Counted from the stretch's first letter, positions 17,556 to 25,966 are shown. The stretch: DNA of 64,000 nucleotides from Spirochaetaceae bacterium (GCA_026710565.1 JAPOQV010000496.1:1-64000); one strand, 5' to 3'. Made by a program: numbers and translations. Notes: generated from the letters alone by a model not told the origin.

Positions 17556-18779
17556 CTACCGCGACTGACAGAAGCGCCCGTTGAAGTCGCGACCCAGGAT
17601 CACCGTCACGTCCGCGGCAGCCGAAGACGCGGCGATGGCATGGTCCGCGGCGATGGCTCTGTCCGCGGCATGCGCCGCATCCGCTTCGCACCGAATCAGT
17701 GCCGCTACCAGCCGCGCCTGCTCCGGATCGCCCCGTCGGCCGACGAACAGCGTGCGTTCGTAGTCCGGGTGGTCGGCGTTGTCCACCGCCACGACCCGGT
17801 AGCCGAAGCTCTCGAACACCGTCGCCGCCTGAGCCGCCAGGCCGCTCGTGCGGGTGCCGTTGAGCACCTCGACCGCAGGAGTCAGATCCCGGTCGGCGGC
17901 GTCCAGCGGGACGGACAGGGCGGCGATGGTCTGCTTGACGGAATCCCGGAGCAGCGCGCCCTCTTCATACGGGAACAGCAGCGGGCGCCCGTCGACCGCC
18001 TGGACCCGGCCCAGAACCCGCAGCAAACTGACCCGATCGGTGTCCAGCTCGACCAGCGTTGCGAACAGCCGGTCGAAAGCGCGGCGATTCAGATCGGTGA
18101 CGACCGCGTCATACAGCAACCGCTTCGCGGTGGGATCGGCCAGCACTGCGCGGCCGTCGGCTATGGACCGCAACAGGCCCTGCATCAGTCGGTGCACCCG
18201 TTCGACCCGCTCGGCGGCAGGTTCCTCGGCGGGCCGGTACGCAAGATAGGCGCGCGCCATGTCGCCATCCAGCACCACGCTGCCTGACGGCAGCAGGACG
18301 CGGGGGTCCGCATCCAGGATCTGGATGGTGTCCGGGATCACGAGCTCGACGCCGCCGAGCACGTCCACCAACCGCCCGAGCCCCTGGTAGGACAGGTCGA
18401 CGTGGAAGTCGACCTGCAGATCGAGGAGCTCACCAAGGCGCCCGGCCAGCGCAGCGTGGCCGTCCGGGCCGTACAGCGCCGCGATGGCGTCCATGCGTTG
18501 CGGGTCCGGAAGCACCACGCCGATCGACCCGGGAACGAACAGCAGCGCTGCCCGGCCTGTCCTCGCGTCGAGCATGAGCACCTCGAAGGAAGGCGGCGGG
18601 TCGTCGATGGGCAGCATGAAGGTCACTACGATCCGACCCTGGGCATCGATCAGGTCGCTCACCGGGTCGCTGCGCAATCTCGCGAAGCTCAGAACGAATG
18701 CACCGGTCGCGATGACCACGATGAGCCCCGTGATCACCCCGGTCACCGCCCGTCCCCTGCGTGGGCCGGCTACCCTCAT
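17556..18779 (-). CDS. LytR-CpsA-Psr family protein with LytR_C domain
   Basis: A 407-residue membrane-anchored protein with one N-terminal helix (about 11-31, AVTGVITGLIVVIATGAFVL). An LCP-like domain follows (FEVLMLDARTG..., LGRLVDVLGGVELVIPDTIQI, VVLDGDMARAYLAYR). A C-terminal LytR_C domain is recognisable by VEVLNGTRTSGLAAQAATVFESFGYRVV. LCP proteins transfer glycopolymers to the cell envelope; the substrate here is unknown. An Ala-rich insert near the C-terminus is encoded by an 18-bp tandem repeat (17629-17682). Between nadD (4-nt overlap) and rsfS, as in other bacteria. Confidence 0.83.
   Translation of the reverse strand: MRVAGPRRGRAVTGVITGLIVVIATGAFVLSFARLRSDPVSDLIDAQGRIVVTFMLPIDDPPPSFEVLMLDARTGRAALLFVPGSIGVVLPDPQRMDAIAALYGPDGHAALAGRLGELLDLQVDFHVDLSYQGLGRLVDVLGGVELVIPDTIQILDADPRVLLPSGSVVLDGDMARAYLAYRPAEEPAAERVERVHRLMQGLLRSIADGRAVLADPTAKRLLYDAVVTDLNRRAFDRLFATLVELDTDRVSLLRVLGRVQAVDGRPLLFPYEEGALLRDSVKQTIAALSVPLDAADRDLTPAVEVLNGTRTSGLAAQAATVFESFGYRVVAVDNADHPDYERTLFVGRRGDPEQARLVAALIRCEADAAHAADRAIAADHAIAASSAAADVTVILGRDFNGRFCQSR
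17629..17682 (+). repeat. 18-bp tandem repeat x3 in the LCP gene
   Basis: gcggcgatggcatggtcc, gcggcgatggctctgtcc, gcggcatgcgccgcatcc. It encodes the Ala-rich stretch ADRAIAADHAIAA between the third strand of the LytR_C domain and its end, in frame. Confidence 0.65.
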
Positions 18780-19339
18780 GTCGCGCCATAGAGCCCGTGG
18801 GAGCGGATGTACTCGAGGACCGCGGGCGGCGTGAGATGATCGACCGGAAGGCCGGCGCGCAACCGTTCGCGGATGAGCCGGGAGGAGAGTGGCAGCCGCA
18901 CGTTGCGGACGACCCGGTGCGGAAACGGCAGCGGCGCGCTGCCGTCGAGGCGTCGGCCCATGATCAGGTCGGCCTCACGGGCCAGCGTGGGCGCCTCGCG
19001 CCAGGACCGGTAGTCGGCCGCCAGATCGTCACCGATGACGACGCCCAGCCGGCCGCGCACCGCAGCGAGGAATCGTACCGTGTCTATGGTGTAGGAAACC
19101 CCGCGACGGTCCAGTTCGCACGAGTCCACGGAGAAGGCATCGTGTCCGGCGACCGCCCGGCGCAGCATCGCCAGCCGGTGTGAGCCGGCGATCAACTCGT
19201 CGGCGCCCTTGTGAGGTGGAATGTGCGCAGGCACGAAGACCACCTGCCCGTACTCCAGCTCGGCGCAGACGGTTGCGGCGAGGTGGAGATGGCCGTTATG
19301 GACCGGATTGAAGGTCCCACCGAAGATCGCCGTCCTCAC
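18776..19339 (-). CDS. nadD: Nicotinate-nucleotide adenylyltransferase
   Basis: A 187-residue NadD (NaMN + ATP to NaAD) in NAD synthesis. The nucleotidyltransferase motif GGTFNPVHNGH is at 7-17. PAHIPPHK, IGDDLAADYRSWREAP and LSSRLIRERL...LTPPAVLEYIRSHGLY follow. A GTG at 19339 is chosen because (V)RTAIFGGTFNP is the standard N-terminus; a start at 19381 would add 14 residues. It is downstream of rplU-rpmA; obg, usually found between rpmA and nadD, is absent here. Confidence 0.94.
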   Translation of the reverse strand: MRTAIFGGTFNPVHNGHLHLAATVCAELEYGQVVFVPAHIPPHKGADELIAGSHRLAMLRRAVAGHDAFSVDSCELDRRGVSYTIDTVRFLAAVRGRLGVVIGDDLAADYRSWREAPTLAREADLIMGRRLDGSAPLPFPHRVVRNVRLPLSSRLIRERLRAGLPVDHLTPPAVLEYIRSHGLYGAT

Positions 19340-19451
19340 GGCACCCGGTCTGGCGCGGGATATGGGGCGGCAGGCAGCCATCCGCAGGAGCGCCGTTCAG
19401 CGGACGACGGGTTACTCGGCAGGGCCGCGGCAATTGGCAGCGCCGCGAGAG

Positions 19452-19784
19452 TCAACCTGGGCCGCGGGAACCGGCAGGGCCGCGGGAACCGGCAAGGCCG
19501 CCGGAAGCGCCAAGGCTGCCGGAAGCGACGGCATCGCCGGGATCGACACAGACGAACTTCCGGTTTCGGCGGCGGTAGTACCTGACCAGGCCGGATGTCC
19601 GCGCGAACAGCGTGTCGTCGCTGCCCCGGCCGACATTCGGACCGGGATGCAACCGCGTTCCGCGCTGACGCACGAGGATCGCGCCCGCGTGAACGCGTTC
19701 GCCACCGTAGTGCTTGACGCCAAGCCGGCGCCCGATCGAGTCGCGTCCGTTGCGCGAGCTTCCTCCACCCTTCTTGTGAGCCAT
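19452..19784 (-). CDS. rpmA: 50S ribosomal protein L27 with repeat-encoded C-terminal tail
   Basis: A 110-residue L27. The conserved N-terminus [16 protein letters not shown] and the core [38 protein letters not shown] end near residue 85. A non-family Gly/Ser/Ala tail ([19 protein letters not shown]) of about 25 residues follows, encoded by four 18-bp repeats. It lies 13 bases downstream of rplU. The extension lies at the C-terminus, away from the N-terminal arm that reaches the peptidyl-transferase centre. Confidence 0.95.
   Translation of the reverse strand: MAHKKGGGSSRNGRDSIGRRLGVKHYGGERVHAGAILVRQRGTRLHPGPNVGRGSDDTLFARTSGLVRYYRRRNRKFVCVDPGDAVASGSLGASGGLAGSRGPAGSRGPG
19459..19530 (+). repeat. 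18-bp tandem repeat x4 at rpmA 3' end
   Basis: Two identical units (gggccgcgggaaccggca) and two diverged ones (aggccgccggaagcgcca, aggctgccggaagcgacg). They encode the L27 tail and stop just before the gene's end. Confidence 0.85.
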
Positions 19785-19797
19785 GTTCCGTCTCTCC

Positions 19798-20136
19798 TCA
19801 GGAAGCCGCGACTTCCCCGGCTGCGCCCGCGACCACGTCCTCGATCACCAGCCGCGTGTAGTGCTGCCGATGGCCCCGCGTGCGCTGCGTGCGCTTGCGG
19901 CGGCGGTAGGTGGACACCTTGATCTTCTTGCCGCGCTCCTGGCCGGCTACCCGCGCGCGAACCCGCGCGTCGGTGACATACGGATCGCCGACCCGCACGT
20001 CCTGACCGTCGGACACCAGCAACACCGAGTCCAGCTCGAACGACTCCGCCTGCGCGGTCGGCAGTCGATCGACGACGATTTCAGCACCGGGGCTCACCCG
20101 GTACTGCTTTCCCTTGATCTCTACGAGCGCATACAC
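19798..20136 (-). CDS. rplU: 50S ribosomal protein L21
   Basis: A 112-residue L21. It begins (GTG) [17 protein letters not shown] and contains the family block [24 protein letters not shown]. It is first gene of rplU-rpmA-nadD-LCP-rsfS. A sigma70-like promoter ends 7 nt before the GTG, so the mRNA is predicted to be leaderless. Confidence 0.96.
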   Translation of the reverse strand: MYALVEIKGKQYRVSPGAEIVVDRLPTAQAESFELDSVLLVSDGQDVRVGDPYVTDARVRARVAGQERGKKIKVSTYRRRKRTQRTRGHRQHYTRLVIEDVVAGAAGEVAAS

Positions 20137-20143
20137 GGGCCCA

Positions 20144-20173
20144 ACGGTAGTACGCTGCAGGCGTCGCGGTCAA
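20144..20173 (-). promoter_or_regulatory. rplU operon promoter
   Basis: Minus strand TTGACC (20168-20173), 18 nt, TACCGT (20144-20149), 7 nt before the rplU GTG. Confidence 0.6.
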
Positions 20174-20183
20174 ATCCGTGCAG

Positions 20184-20235
20184 CCGCATCCATGAGCCGC
20201 ATCCATGAGCCGCATCCATGAGCCGCATCCATGAG
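20184..20235. repeat. 13-bp direct repeat x4 between rplU and tRNA-Leu
   Basis: Four perfect head-to-tail copies of ccgcatccatgag, located between the divergent rplU and tRNA-Leu promoters. The unit is not a multiple of three and no gene crosses it. It could be a slippage product or an operator array; nothing in the sequence decides this. Confidence 0.9.
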
Positions 20236-20247
20236 CCGCGCGGAGGT

Positions 20248-20277
20248 TTGACCCGACGAGGGAGCCGTCGTTAGGCT
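20248..20277 (+). promoter_or_regulatory. tRNA-Leu promoter
   Basis: TTGACC (20248-20253), 18 nt, TAGGCT (20272-20277), 10 nt before the tRNA 5' end. Confidence 0.6.
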
Positions 20278-20287
20278 CCGGATCCGC

Positions 20288-20372
20288 GCCGGAGTGGTGA
20301 AACGGTAGACACCGGGGACTTAAAATCCCCTGGTCCGCACGGACCGTACCGGTTCGAATCCGGTCTCCGGCA
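20288..20372 (+). tRNA. tRNA-Leu (TAA)
   Basis: An 85-nt class II tRNA. The acceptor GCCGGAG pairs with CTCCGGC and the discriminator is A. The anticodon stem GGGGA/TCCCC has loop CTTAAAA, anticodon TAA. It has a variable arm and a T-arm containing GGTTCGAATCC. CCA is not encoded. Its last 20 bases are duplicated immediately downstream. Confidence 0.96.
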
Positions 20373-20393
20373 GTCGAATCCGGTCTCCGGCAG
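20354..20393 (+). repeat. 20-bp tandem duplication of the tRNA-Leu 3' end
   Basis: tcgaatccggtctccggcag occurs at 20354-20373 and again, identically, at 20374-20393. The extra copy contains the 3' half of the T-arm and acceptor strand with discriminator. Confidence 0.92.
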
Positions 20394-20474
20394 GGTTTCG
20401 GCGACGGCCCCCGATCTCCGTCCGGCCGGCACTTCCGGCACTTGCGTCGTCTCGCCACGCGCCGATGCAGATGG

Positions 20475-20480
20475 TATAGT
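20475..20480 (+). promoter_or_regulatory. -10 element of the exported two-module protein gene
   Basis: TATAGT lies 9 nt before the ATG at 20490. The region 17 nt upstream (TCGCCA) is a weak -35. Confidence 0.5.
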
Positions 20481-20489
20481 CTGTTCGCC

Positions 20490-21659
20490 ATGGTTACCGT
20501 TCGCCGGTTCGTGACCTCAACAGGACTCGTCGTTTGTCTGCTCGCGCTTGGTACGCCGGCTTTCTCGCTGCCGGCCGATCTGGCAGCTCTGTCCCCGGAG
20601 AAGAAGGCCGAGATGGCCGAGTCGTACTACCTTGCAGGTCTGCAGTACGAGGAAGTCGGCAAGATCGAGCTGGCCGCCGGGATGCGCCGGCTCGCCTTCG
20701 AGCTGAATCCCGAGCTCAATCCCGACGCCATCCAGGAGCCGCAACGCGAGAAGATCGACCTGCCTGACCGGCCGTCGGCCGATCCCGTCGACACGACCGG
20801 CTGGACATCGAGCTTGGTGGTGTCGCAACTGCTGCGTCTCGCAAGCGCCTTCCTGGCCCACGACTCCGGCGCGATCGTGTCCATGCTGGACGGCTCGGTA
20901 TACGTGGCGGGCTTGAACGTGACCCGCTCCCAGGCGCACACCGCACTGGACGCGCTGTTCGCGGAGCGATCGCTCGCCGGCATCTCTCTCAGCCAGATCT
21001 ACGATGTCGACAACGTGATCGCTCACCGCTACGCGATCGGAACGGGGGTCCTTTCGGACGCCTTCGAGGTCGGCCTGGACGCTCGCATGGACCTGTCGGC
21101 CGACGTACCGTTCTGGGGCACGCAGCAGCGGTTCGTGCTGCGCCCCGTCGGAGACACGTGGCTGGTCTCGGCGATCCTGTTTTCCGACGAGCAGCGGGTC
21201 CCCGCAAATTGGTCTCCTGCTCCCCTCGAGTCAGCCGCGGAAGCCGAGGCACGCATGCGCGCCTCGGCCGCCCGCAACAAGGCGCTGGCCGACCGGACCT
21301 CGGTCGGCACGGCGGTGATCGACGCGGCCGACCGGTTCCTGGAGAAGGACACCGCCGGCATGCTGGCAGCCATCGACCACGAATTACGACTTCCCGACGG
21401 CTCGGCACTGACGCGCGAGTCGCTGCGAACGATACTGGATGACTACTTCGGCCGATCTCCCTACCGCGCCCTGACCGCCGCCGACGTGATCACCGTGGGC
21501 ATGGCCCAAGCGCTGGACGGAGACGACGGCAGCGCACGGTACCGGGTCGAAGTCAGCTTCGAGGCTCGGTATCAGGAGGCGTTTCCGTTGTTCCGTTCCG
21601 GTCAGAGTCTGGATCTCCGGGACGCTGACGGCCGCTGGGTGGTTTACGCCATTTCCTGA
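20490..21659 (+). CDS. Exported hypothetical protein with two repeated modules
   Basis: A 389-residue protein. A signal peptide is at 1-26 (RRFVTSTGLVVCLLALGTPAFS). A TPR-like helical pair is at about 41-75 (MAESYYLAGLQYEEVGKIELAAGMRRLAFELNP). Two related modules follow at about 113-231 and 276-389. Each has A(x)RFLxxDxxxML, a TRxxxxxxLDxxF helix, an FEA/LDAR strand, and a final (R)FxLR...W(L/V)V.AI strand, resembling duplicated NTF2/SnoaL-like domains (inference). The ATG at 20490 is preferred over one upstream because it sits directly behind TATAGT and starts the signal peptide. The function is unknown. Confidence 0.75.
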   Translation: MVTVRRFVTSTGLVVCLLALGTPAFSLPADLAALSPEKKAEMAESYYLAGLQYEEVGKIELAAGMRRLAFELNPELNPDAIQEPQREKIDLPDRPSADPVDTTGWTSSLVVSQLLRLASAFLAHDSGAIVSMLDGSVYVAGLNVTRSQAHTALDALFAERSLAGISLSQIYDVDNVIAHRYAIGTGVLSDAFEVGLDARMDLSADVPFWGTQQRFVLRPVGDTWLVSAILFSDEQRVPANWSPAPLESAAEAEARMRASAARNKALADRTSVGTAVIDAADRFLEKDTAGMLAAIDHELRLPDGSALTRESLRTILDDYFGRSPYRALTAADVITVGMAQALDGDDGSARYRVEVSFEARYQEAFPLFRSGQSLDLRDADGRWVVYAIS

Positions 21660-21924
21660 ACGCTTCCACGTACCCGCAGTCGTCGGGCAGATGGCGCGAG
21701 AACAGCGCGTGGAAGATCGTCAGACGCTTGCAGTTCGAACAGGTGGACAGCCGTGATTCGTAGACCGTGCAGAGTTGGGTCGACACATCCAGAAACCGGC
21801 ACGGTGAGTCGCGGTCGATGACCAGTTCGCCCTGGACCCGGTCGCGCCGATAGCAGCACTGCCCACACTGCGTACACAGATCGTCCCACTTGCGCTGCAG
21901 GTCGGCGAACACGGACGTCAGCAT
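21553..21924 (-). CDS. YkgJ-family Cys-cluster (Zn/Fe-chelating) protein
   Basis: A 123-residue protein with the spaced cysteines CTQCGQCC near residue 16, PCRFLD, LC, and STCSNCKRL. This is the signature of the UPF0153/YkgJ family of putative metal-cluster proteins. FHALFSRHLPDDCGYVEAFRKW follows. The last ~27 residues overlap the 3' end of the convergent gene by 107 nt and look unconserved. Its role is unknown; it stands alone between two plus-strand genes. Confidence 0.8.
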   Translation of the reverse strand: MLTSVFADLQRKWDDLCTQCGQCCYRRDRVQGELVIDRDSPCRFLDVSTQLCTVYESRLSTCSNCKRLTIFHALFSRHLPDDCGYVEAFRKWRKPPSGRQRPGDPDSDRNGTTETPPDTEPRS

Positions 21925-21954
21925 AGCGGGAACGAGCCGCGAAGGCGAGCTACC

Positions 21955-23604
21955 ATGGCCGGCGTGTGGCTCCATCGCTACGTGCCGGCGGCCATATCCG
22001 CGATCGCCGTACCCTTGGCGCTCCCGAACGAGCTTGCGCCGCTTGGCAACCCCCTGCTCGGCCCGTTCGCCTTCGCGCCGCTGTTCCTGTCCATCTACCG
22101 CTGCCGCTCCCTGGCGCAGGCAGCGGCCGCCACCGTCCTGTTCATGGTGGTCGCCACGCCGCTGTCGTACTACTGGCTGCTGTACTTCCATGAGTACGCG
22201 ATCTGGACGCTGGGCGGCCCCGTCCTCGGGTACGCGCTGTTCGGGGCTCTGTTGGGACCGGTGCTCCGCGGCGTGGCCGTCGCCGCCGGCCCGTTGCGCC
22301 CGTATGCCGTCGCCGCCGCCTGGACGGTCTACGAATACTTGAAATCCGGCGGCTTCCTGGGCTTTCCCTGGGGCCTGGCCGCGTATCCGGTGAACACGAT
22401 CAACCCACTGATCCAGTTCACTGCGCTGACCGGCGTGTGGGGACTGTCGCTGCTGATGGCGCTGGTCAACGCCGCCGTCGCCGAGGGCATGCAGCGCCCG
22501 TGGCGGAAGCAACCGGTACGGACCTACTTCATGGTCGCGGTGCTGGCGGTCGGCGCGCTGGGGTACGGGTCCGCGCGGCTGGGCAGCGATGCAGCCCGCC
22601 AGTTGGCGACCGGTCCCACGACTCCGATCGAGGTGGCCCTGATTCAGCACAACCACGATCCATGGCCTGCGGTTGACCCCATTGATCGTCACCGAGCGAT
22701 CAGCGACAGCCTCCTCACCCTGATGAGACTTACACGCCAGGTACTCGATGAGGGCGATCCCGACCTGATCGTCTGGAGCGAGACCGCCCTGGTCTACCAG
22801 CCGGTCGGCCACTCCGACGCCGAGATCTACGAGGCCCTCCCGAACGGCGATCCGCTGGCGCCCTTTCTGCACGGACTGAATGCTCACTTGATCACCGGCG
22901 CCCCATACGAAGTCGATCCCGCGGTCGGCCATAGCAACGCATCCTTCCTGATCGGCCCAGGGGCGGTGGGGATCGACCAGTACCGCAAGCAGCAGCTCGT
23001 GCCGTTCGCGGAAGCGGTGCCGTTCTACGAGGTCGACTTCATCCGCCGGTTCTATCGTTCGGTGGTGGGAATCAGCTCCGGATGGGTCGCCGGCGAGCAC
23101 CCGACCGTGTTCACCGTCACCACGTCCGACGGCCGCAGCGTACGCCTGTCCACGCCGATCTGCTTCGAGGACGCGTTTCCGGCCCTGAACCGGCGCTTCG
23201 TGCGCGCGGGCGCGGAGTTGCTGGTCAACCTCACCAACGACTCGTGGTCCCGGACCGTGTCGTCGGAGACCCAGCACCTGGTGGCGGCGCGCTTCCGGGC
23301 GGTGGAGACCGCGCGTCCGCTGCTGCGCGCGACCAACGGCGGAATCACCGCAGCACTCGACGTGTACGGCCGGACGATTCCCGGATCGGTGCTGCCGCCG
23401 TTCACGGAGGACGCCGCTCTGGTCACGCTGCAGTTGCCGAACACGCCCGTTGAGACGACGTATACCGCCTTTGGCGACTACTTGCCGGTGGCCCTGATCA
23501 TTGCGCTGATCGTCCTGCTTGGCCGACATGCAGCCAGTACCGGCCACCGTCGGCAACCACCGCGCACGGCACGCCGAACAGCCGCGACAGGTTGGCGTCG
23601 GTAA
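21955..23604 (+). CDS. lnt: Apolipoprotein N-acyltransferase (copy 1)
   Basis: A 549-residue Lnt. About six N-terminal membrane helices precede a periplasmic carbon-nitrogen hydrolase domain. The catalytic triad is visible: Glu276 in VWSE, Lys345 in YRKQQLVPF, Cys403 in TPICFED. WTVYEYLKSGGFLGFPWG and LVNLTNDSWSR are family blocks. Lnt adds the third acyl chain to lipoproteins. The C-terminal ~35 residues after the last helix (Arg/Thr-rich) overlap the convergent ABC gene by 107 nt. AAGGCGAG precedes the ATG. A second copy lies at 27.1-28.8 kb. Confidence 0.93.
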   Translation: MAGVWLHRYVPAAISAIAVPLALPNELAPLGNPLLGPFAFAPLFLSIYRCRSLAQAAAATVLFMVVATPLSYYWLLYFHEYAIWTLGGPVLGYALFGALLGPVLRGVAVAAGPLRPYAVAAAWTVYEYLKSGGFLGFPWGLAAYPVNTINPLIQFTALTGVWGLSLLMALVNAAVAEGMQRPWRKQPVRTYFMVAVLAVGALGYGSARLGSDAARQLATGPTTPIEVALIQHNHDPWPAVDPIDRHRAISDSLLTLMRLTRQVLDEGDPDLIVWSETALVYQPVGHSDAEIYEALPNGDPLAPFLHGLNAHLITGAPYEVDPAVGHSNASFLIGPGAVGIDQYRKQQLVPFAEAVPFYEVDFIRRFYRSVVGISSGWVAGEHPTVFTVTTSDGRSVRLSTPICFEDAFPALNRRFVRAGAELLVNLTNDSWSRTVSSETQHLVAARFRAVETARPLLRATNGGITAALDVYGRTIPGSVLPPFTEDAALVTLQLPNTPVETTYTAFGDYLPVALIIALIVLLGRHAASTGHRRQPPRTARRTAATGWRR

Positions 23605-24313
23605 GCTGAGTGGAAGGCGGCCCGGCGCCCACGCCGACGCCCGCCTTCATCAGCATCACCCCGTCGTAGGAGCCGTCCAGCTCCTCGATGCCGTGGGTGA
23701 CGTAGATGACCGTTGCCGCGGATCGGTCGACGGCCGATCGCAGCGCGGCCAGGAACTCCTCGCGCGCCCGCGGGTCGAGGCCCGCACACGGCTCGTCCAG
23801 CAGCACGAGCGCCGGACGCGCCGCGAACGCGCGTGCGATCAGCGTGCGCTGCCGCTCTCCGGTGGACAGCGTCACGAACCGGCGGTCGCGCAGCGGCCAC
23901 ATGCCGACCGCGCGCAGCTCCTCCTGCGCCCGGTCCGCCTCCGAAGGCCCGATCCGGTCGTAGACGACGAAGGTGCCGCGCATGCCCGCGACCACGGTTT
24001 CCTGCACCGTCTGGAAGCGGGGGATCCACTGCAGCAGGTCGGCGTGCACCCAGGCGATGGCGCGCCGCAAGGGTCCCAGGTCGACCCGTCCCAGCCGATG
24101 GCCGAGCAGATCCACCGTGCCGGAGGAAGGATGCGCGCGGCCGGCCAGCAGCCTCAGCAGCGTGCTCTTGCCGCAGCCGTTGGGCCCCAGCACCGCCCAG
24201 CGCTGTCCCGGCTCCGACGACCAGCTCAGGCCCTGCAGGATCGGCGTCGCGTCGATGCGCAGCGTGACGCGGTCGAGCGCGAACGCGGGAGCCACGCGGC
24301 GTGGTTCGGCCAA
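23498..24313 (-). CDS. ABC transporter ATP-binding protein (solitary)
   Basis: A 271-residue ABC ATPase. Walker A is GPNGCGKST, the signature is LSTGERQR, Walker B is ALVLLDEP, the D-loop is AGLDPRA, and the H-loop is VTHGIEEL. It resembles the YlmA/ModF-like branch of iron or metal-complex ATPases. No permease or binding protein is adjacent; it follows rho by 26 nt on the same strand, so it may be read through from rho. The substrate is unknown. Confidence 0.85.
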   Translation of the reverse strand: MAEPRRVAPAFALDRVTLRIDATPILQGLSWSSEPGQRWAVLGPNGCGKSTLLRLLAGRAHPSSGTVDLLGHRLGRVDLGPLRRAIAWVHADLLQWIPRFQTVQETVVAGMRGTFVVYDRIGPSEADRAQEELRAVGMWPLRDRRFVTLSTGERQRTLIARAFAARPALVLLDEPCAGLDPRAREEFLAALRSAVDRSAATVIYVTHGIEELDGSYDGVMLMKAGVGVGAGPPSTQLTDANLSRLFGVPCAVVADGGRYWLHVGQAGRSAQ

Positions 24314-24339
24314 TCCGCGCGAAACCGGGCCGCGAGCGA

Positions 24340-25821
24340 TCAGTCGCCTACGGCGGAGGTGTTCATGGAGCGCAGGAAGGCGTCGTTGGTCTTGGCCTTG
24401 CGCATCTTCTCGATCAGCAGCTCGGCGATCTGCATCTCATCCATGGGGCCGAGCACCTTGCGCAGGACCCACAACTTGGCCAGCTCCTGGTCGCTCAGTA
24501 GCAGCTCTTCCTTGCGGGTGGCGGTCTGCTTGATGTTGATCGCCGGATAGATCCTGCGGTCGGCGATCTTGCGGTCAAGCCGCACCTCCATGTTGCCGGT
24601 TCCCTTGAACTCCTCGAAGATGACTTCGTCCATCCGGCTGCCGGTCTCTATCAGGCCGGTCGCGACGATCGTCAGGCTGCCGCCGTGCTCGACGTTCCGC
24701 GCCGCGCCGAAGAATCGCTTCGGCTTGTGCAGCGCGTTGGAGTCGACACCGCCGGACAGGATCTTGCCCGAGGTCGGCACGGTCTGGTTGTAGGCGCGCG
24801 CCAGACGGGTGACCGAGTCCAGCAGGATCACCACGTCTCGCTTGTGCTCGACCAGACGCCGCGCCTTCTCGATCACCATCTCCGCCACTTGCACGTGCCG
24901 GGTGGCCTGCTCGTCGAACGTCGAGGAAACCACCTCGCCCCTGACATTGCGTTGCATGTCCGTGACCTCTTCGGGGCGCTCGTCGATGAGCAGCACGATG
25001 AGAAAAACCTCGGGGTGGTTCTCCGTGATGGCGTTGGCGACCCGCTGCAGCAGCACCGTCTTGCCGGCACGCGGCGGCGACACGATCAACCCGCGCTGCC
25101 CCTTCCCGAGGGGGCAGAACAGGTTCATCATCCGCGTCTCCAGGTTGCCGTCGGCCGTCTCCAGGTTCAGGCGCTCGTCCGGATAAAGCGGAGTCAGATG
25201 GTCGAACGGCACCCGGTTCTGCGCGACGACCGGCGGGTTGTCGTTGACCGTCTCCACGAGCAGCATCGCGAAGAACCGCTCTCCGTCCTTGGGCGGTCGG
25301 ATCTGGCCATGGACCGTATCTCCGGTCTTGAGGTTGAACCGCCGGATCTGCGATGGCGACACGTATATGTCCTCGGGCCCCGGCAGGTAGCTGTAGTTGG
25401 GCGATCGCAGAAAGCCGTATCCATCGGGGAGGATCTCCAGCACGCCGTGGGCGTAGATCACGCCACCCTTGGCATGCGTGTGTTCCTTGAGGATGCCGAA
25501 AATGAGATCGGTCTTCTTCATCCCGAGCAGGTTCTCGGGACTCAACCCCATGGCGGCTGCCTGACTGCGAAGTTCCGGAAGGTCCTTTACGGCGAGATCG
25601 CTGATCAGGAGTTTCTCGCGCGCGGTTCCGTCGTCGGCGGGCCAACGTCCGGCCATGCCGTCGCCACCCGAAGCCTGCGCCTGCTTCTCGGCCGCCTGTT
25701 CGGCCTGTGCGACGGCGGCCTGCTGGGCCACGGTCCCGTCGACCCCGTCGAAGCCGTCCTTGACTTCGACCCTGAGCTTCTTTCGCGATCGTGAACGTCT
25801 GCTTGTGCTCTTTTCCGGCAT
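24340..25821 (-). CDS. rho: Transcription termination factor Rho
   Basis: A 493-residue Rho helicase. It has a basic, low-complexity N-terminal extension of about 70 residues ([14 protein letters not shown]..., Gln/Ala-rich). The Rho_N helices start near [22 protein letters not shown] cold-shock-like RNA-binding domain ([16 protein letters not shown]) and the ATPase core with [11 protein letters not shown] follow. Q-loop and R-loop blocks are [18 protein letters not shown] and [26 protein letters not shown]. It is transcribed from a strong promoter with a leader of about 110 nt, a typical place for Rho autoregulation (inference). Confidence 0.97.
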   Translation of the reverse strand: MPEKSTSRRSRSRKKLRVEVKDGFDGVDGTVAQQAAVAQAEQAAEKQAQASGGDGMAGRWPADDGTAREKLLISDLAVKDLPELRSQAAAMGLSPENLLGMKKTDLIFGILKEHTHAKGGVIYAHGVLEILPDGYGFLRSPNYSYLPGPEDIYVSPSQIRRFNLKTGDTVHGQIRPPKDGERFFAMLLVETVNDNPPVVAQNRVPFDHLTPLYPDERLNLETADGNLETRMMNLFCPLGKGQRGLIVSPPRAGKTVLLQRVANAITENHPEVFLIVLLIDERPEEVTDMQRNVRGEVVSSTFDEQATRHVQVAEMVIEKARRLVEHKRDVVILLDSVTRLARAYNQTVPTSGKILSGGVDSNALHKPKRFFGAARNVEHGGSLTIVATGLIETGSRMDEVIFEEFKGTGNMEVRLDRKIADRRIYPAINIKQTATRKEELLLSDQELAKLWVLRKVLGPMDEMQIAELLIEKMRKAKTNDAFLRSMNTSAVGD

Positions 25822-25936
25822 GATGCTCCCCGGGGACTCCCCGTGGAATCGGTACGTCCGTTCCGTCCGGTACCTGCTGAATGGCGTTCTTGCTGGCCCC
25901 GTGCTTGGCGCTGGGAAGGAGTGAAGTGCTTGCGGA

Positions 25937-25966
25937 AAGTTACTCGCCGGGAGAATGCGGTGTCAA
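25937..25966 (-). promoter_or_regulatory. rho promoter
   Basis: Minus strand TTGACA (25961-25966), 18 nt, TAACTT (25937-25942). The predicted start is about 110 nt before the rho ATG, leaving a long untranslated leader. Confidence 0.65.

Noticed and set aside
20184..20235. CRISPR-like array
   Set aside because: The 13-bp units are contiguous without spacers and no cas gene is nearby.
20374..20393. A second partial tRNA gene or attachment-site copy after tRNA-Leu
   Set aside because: It is only the last 20 bases repeated head-to-tail, with no integrase gene and no inserted DNA between copies; annotated as a duplication.
21924..23556. A long minus-strand frame antisense to lnt copy 1, continuous with the YkgJ-family gene
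   Set aside because: Only the part after the ATG at 21924 has protein-like cysteine motifs; the upstream part mirrors lnt and has no recognisable features.
21553..23604. Two convergent overlaps of exactly 107 nt (21553-21659 and 23498-23604)
   Set aside because: The sequences differ and the overlapping tails look unconserved; equal length is most likely coincidence.
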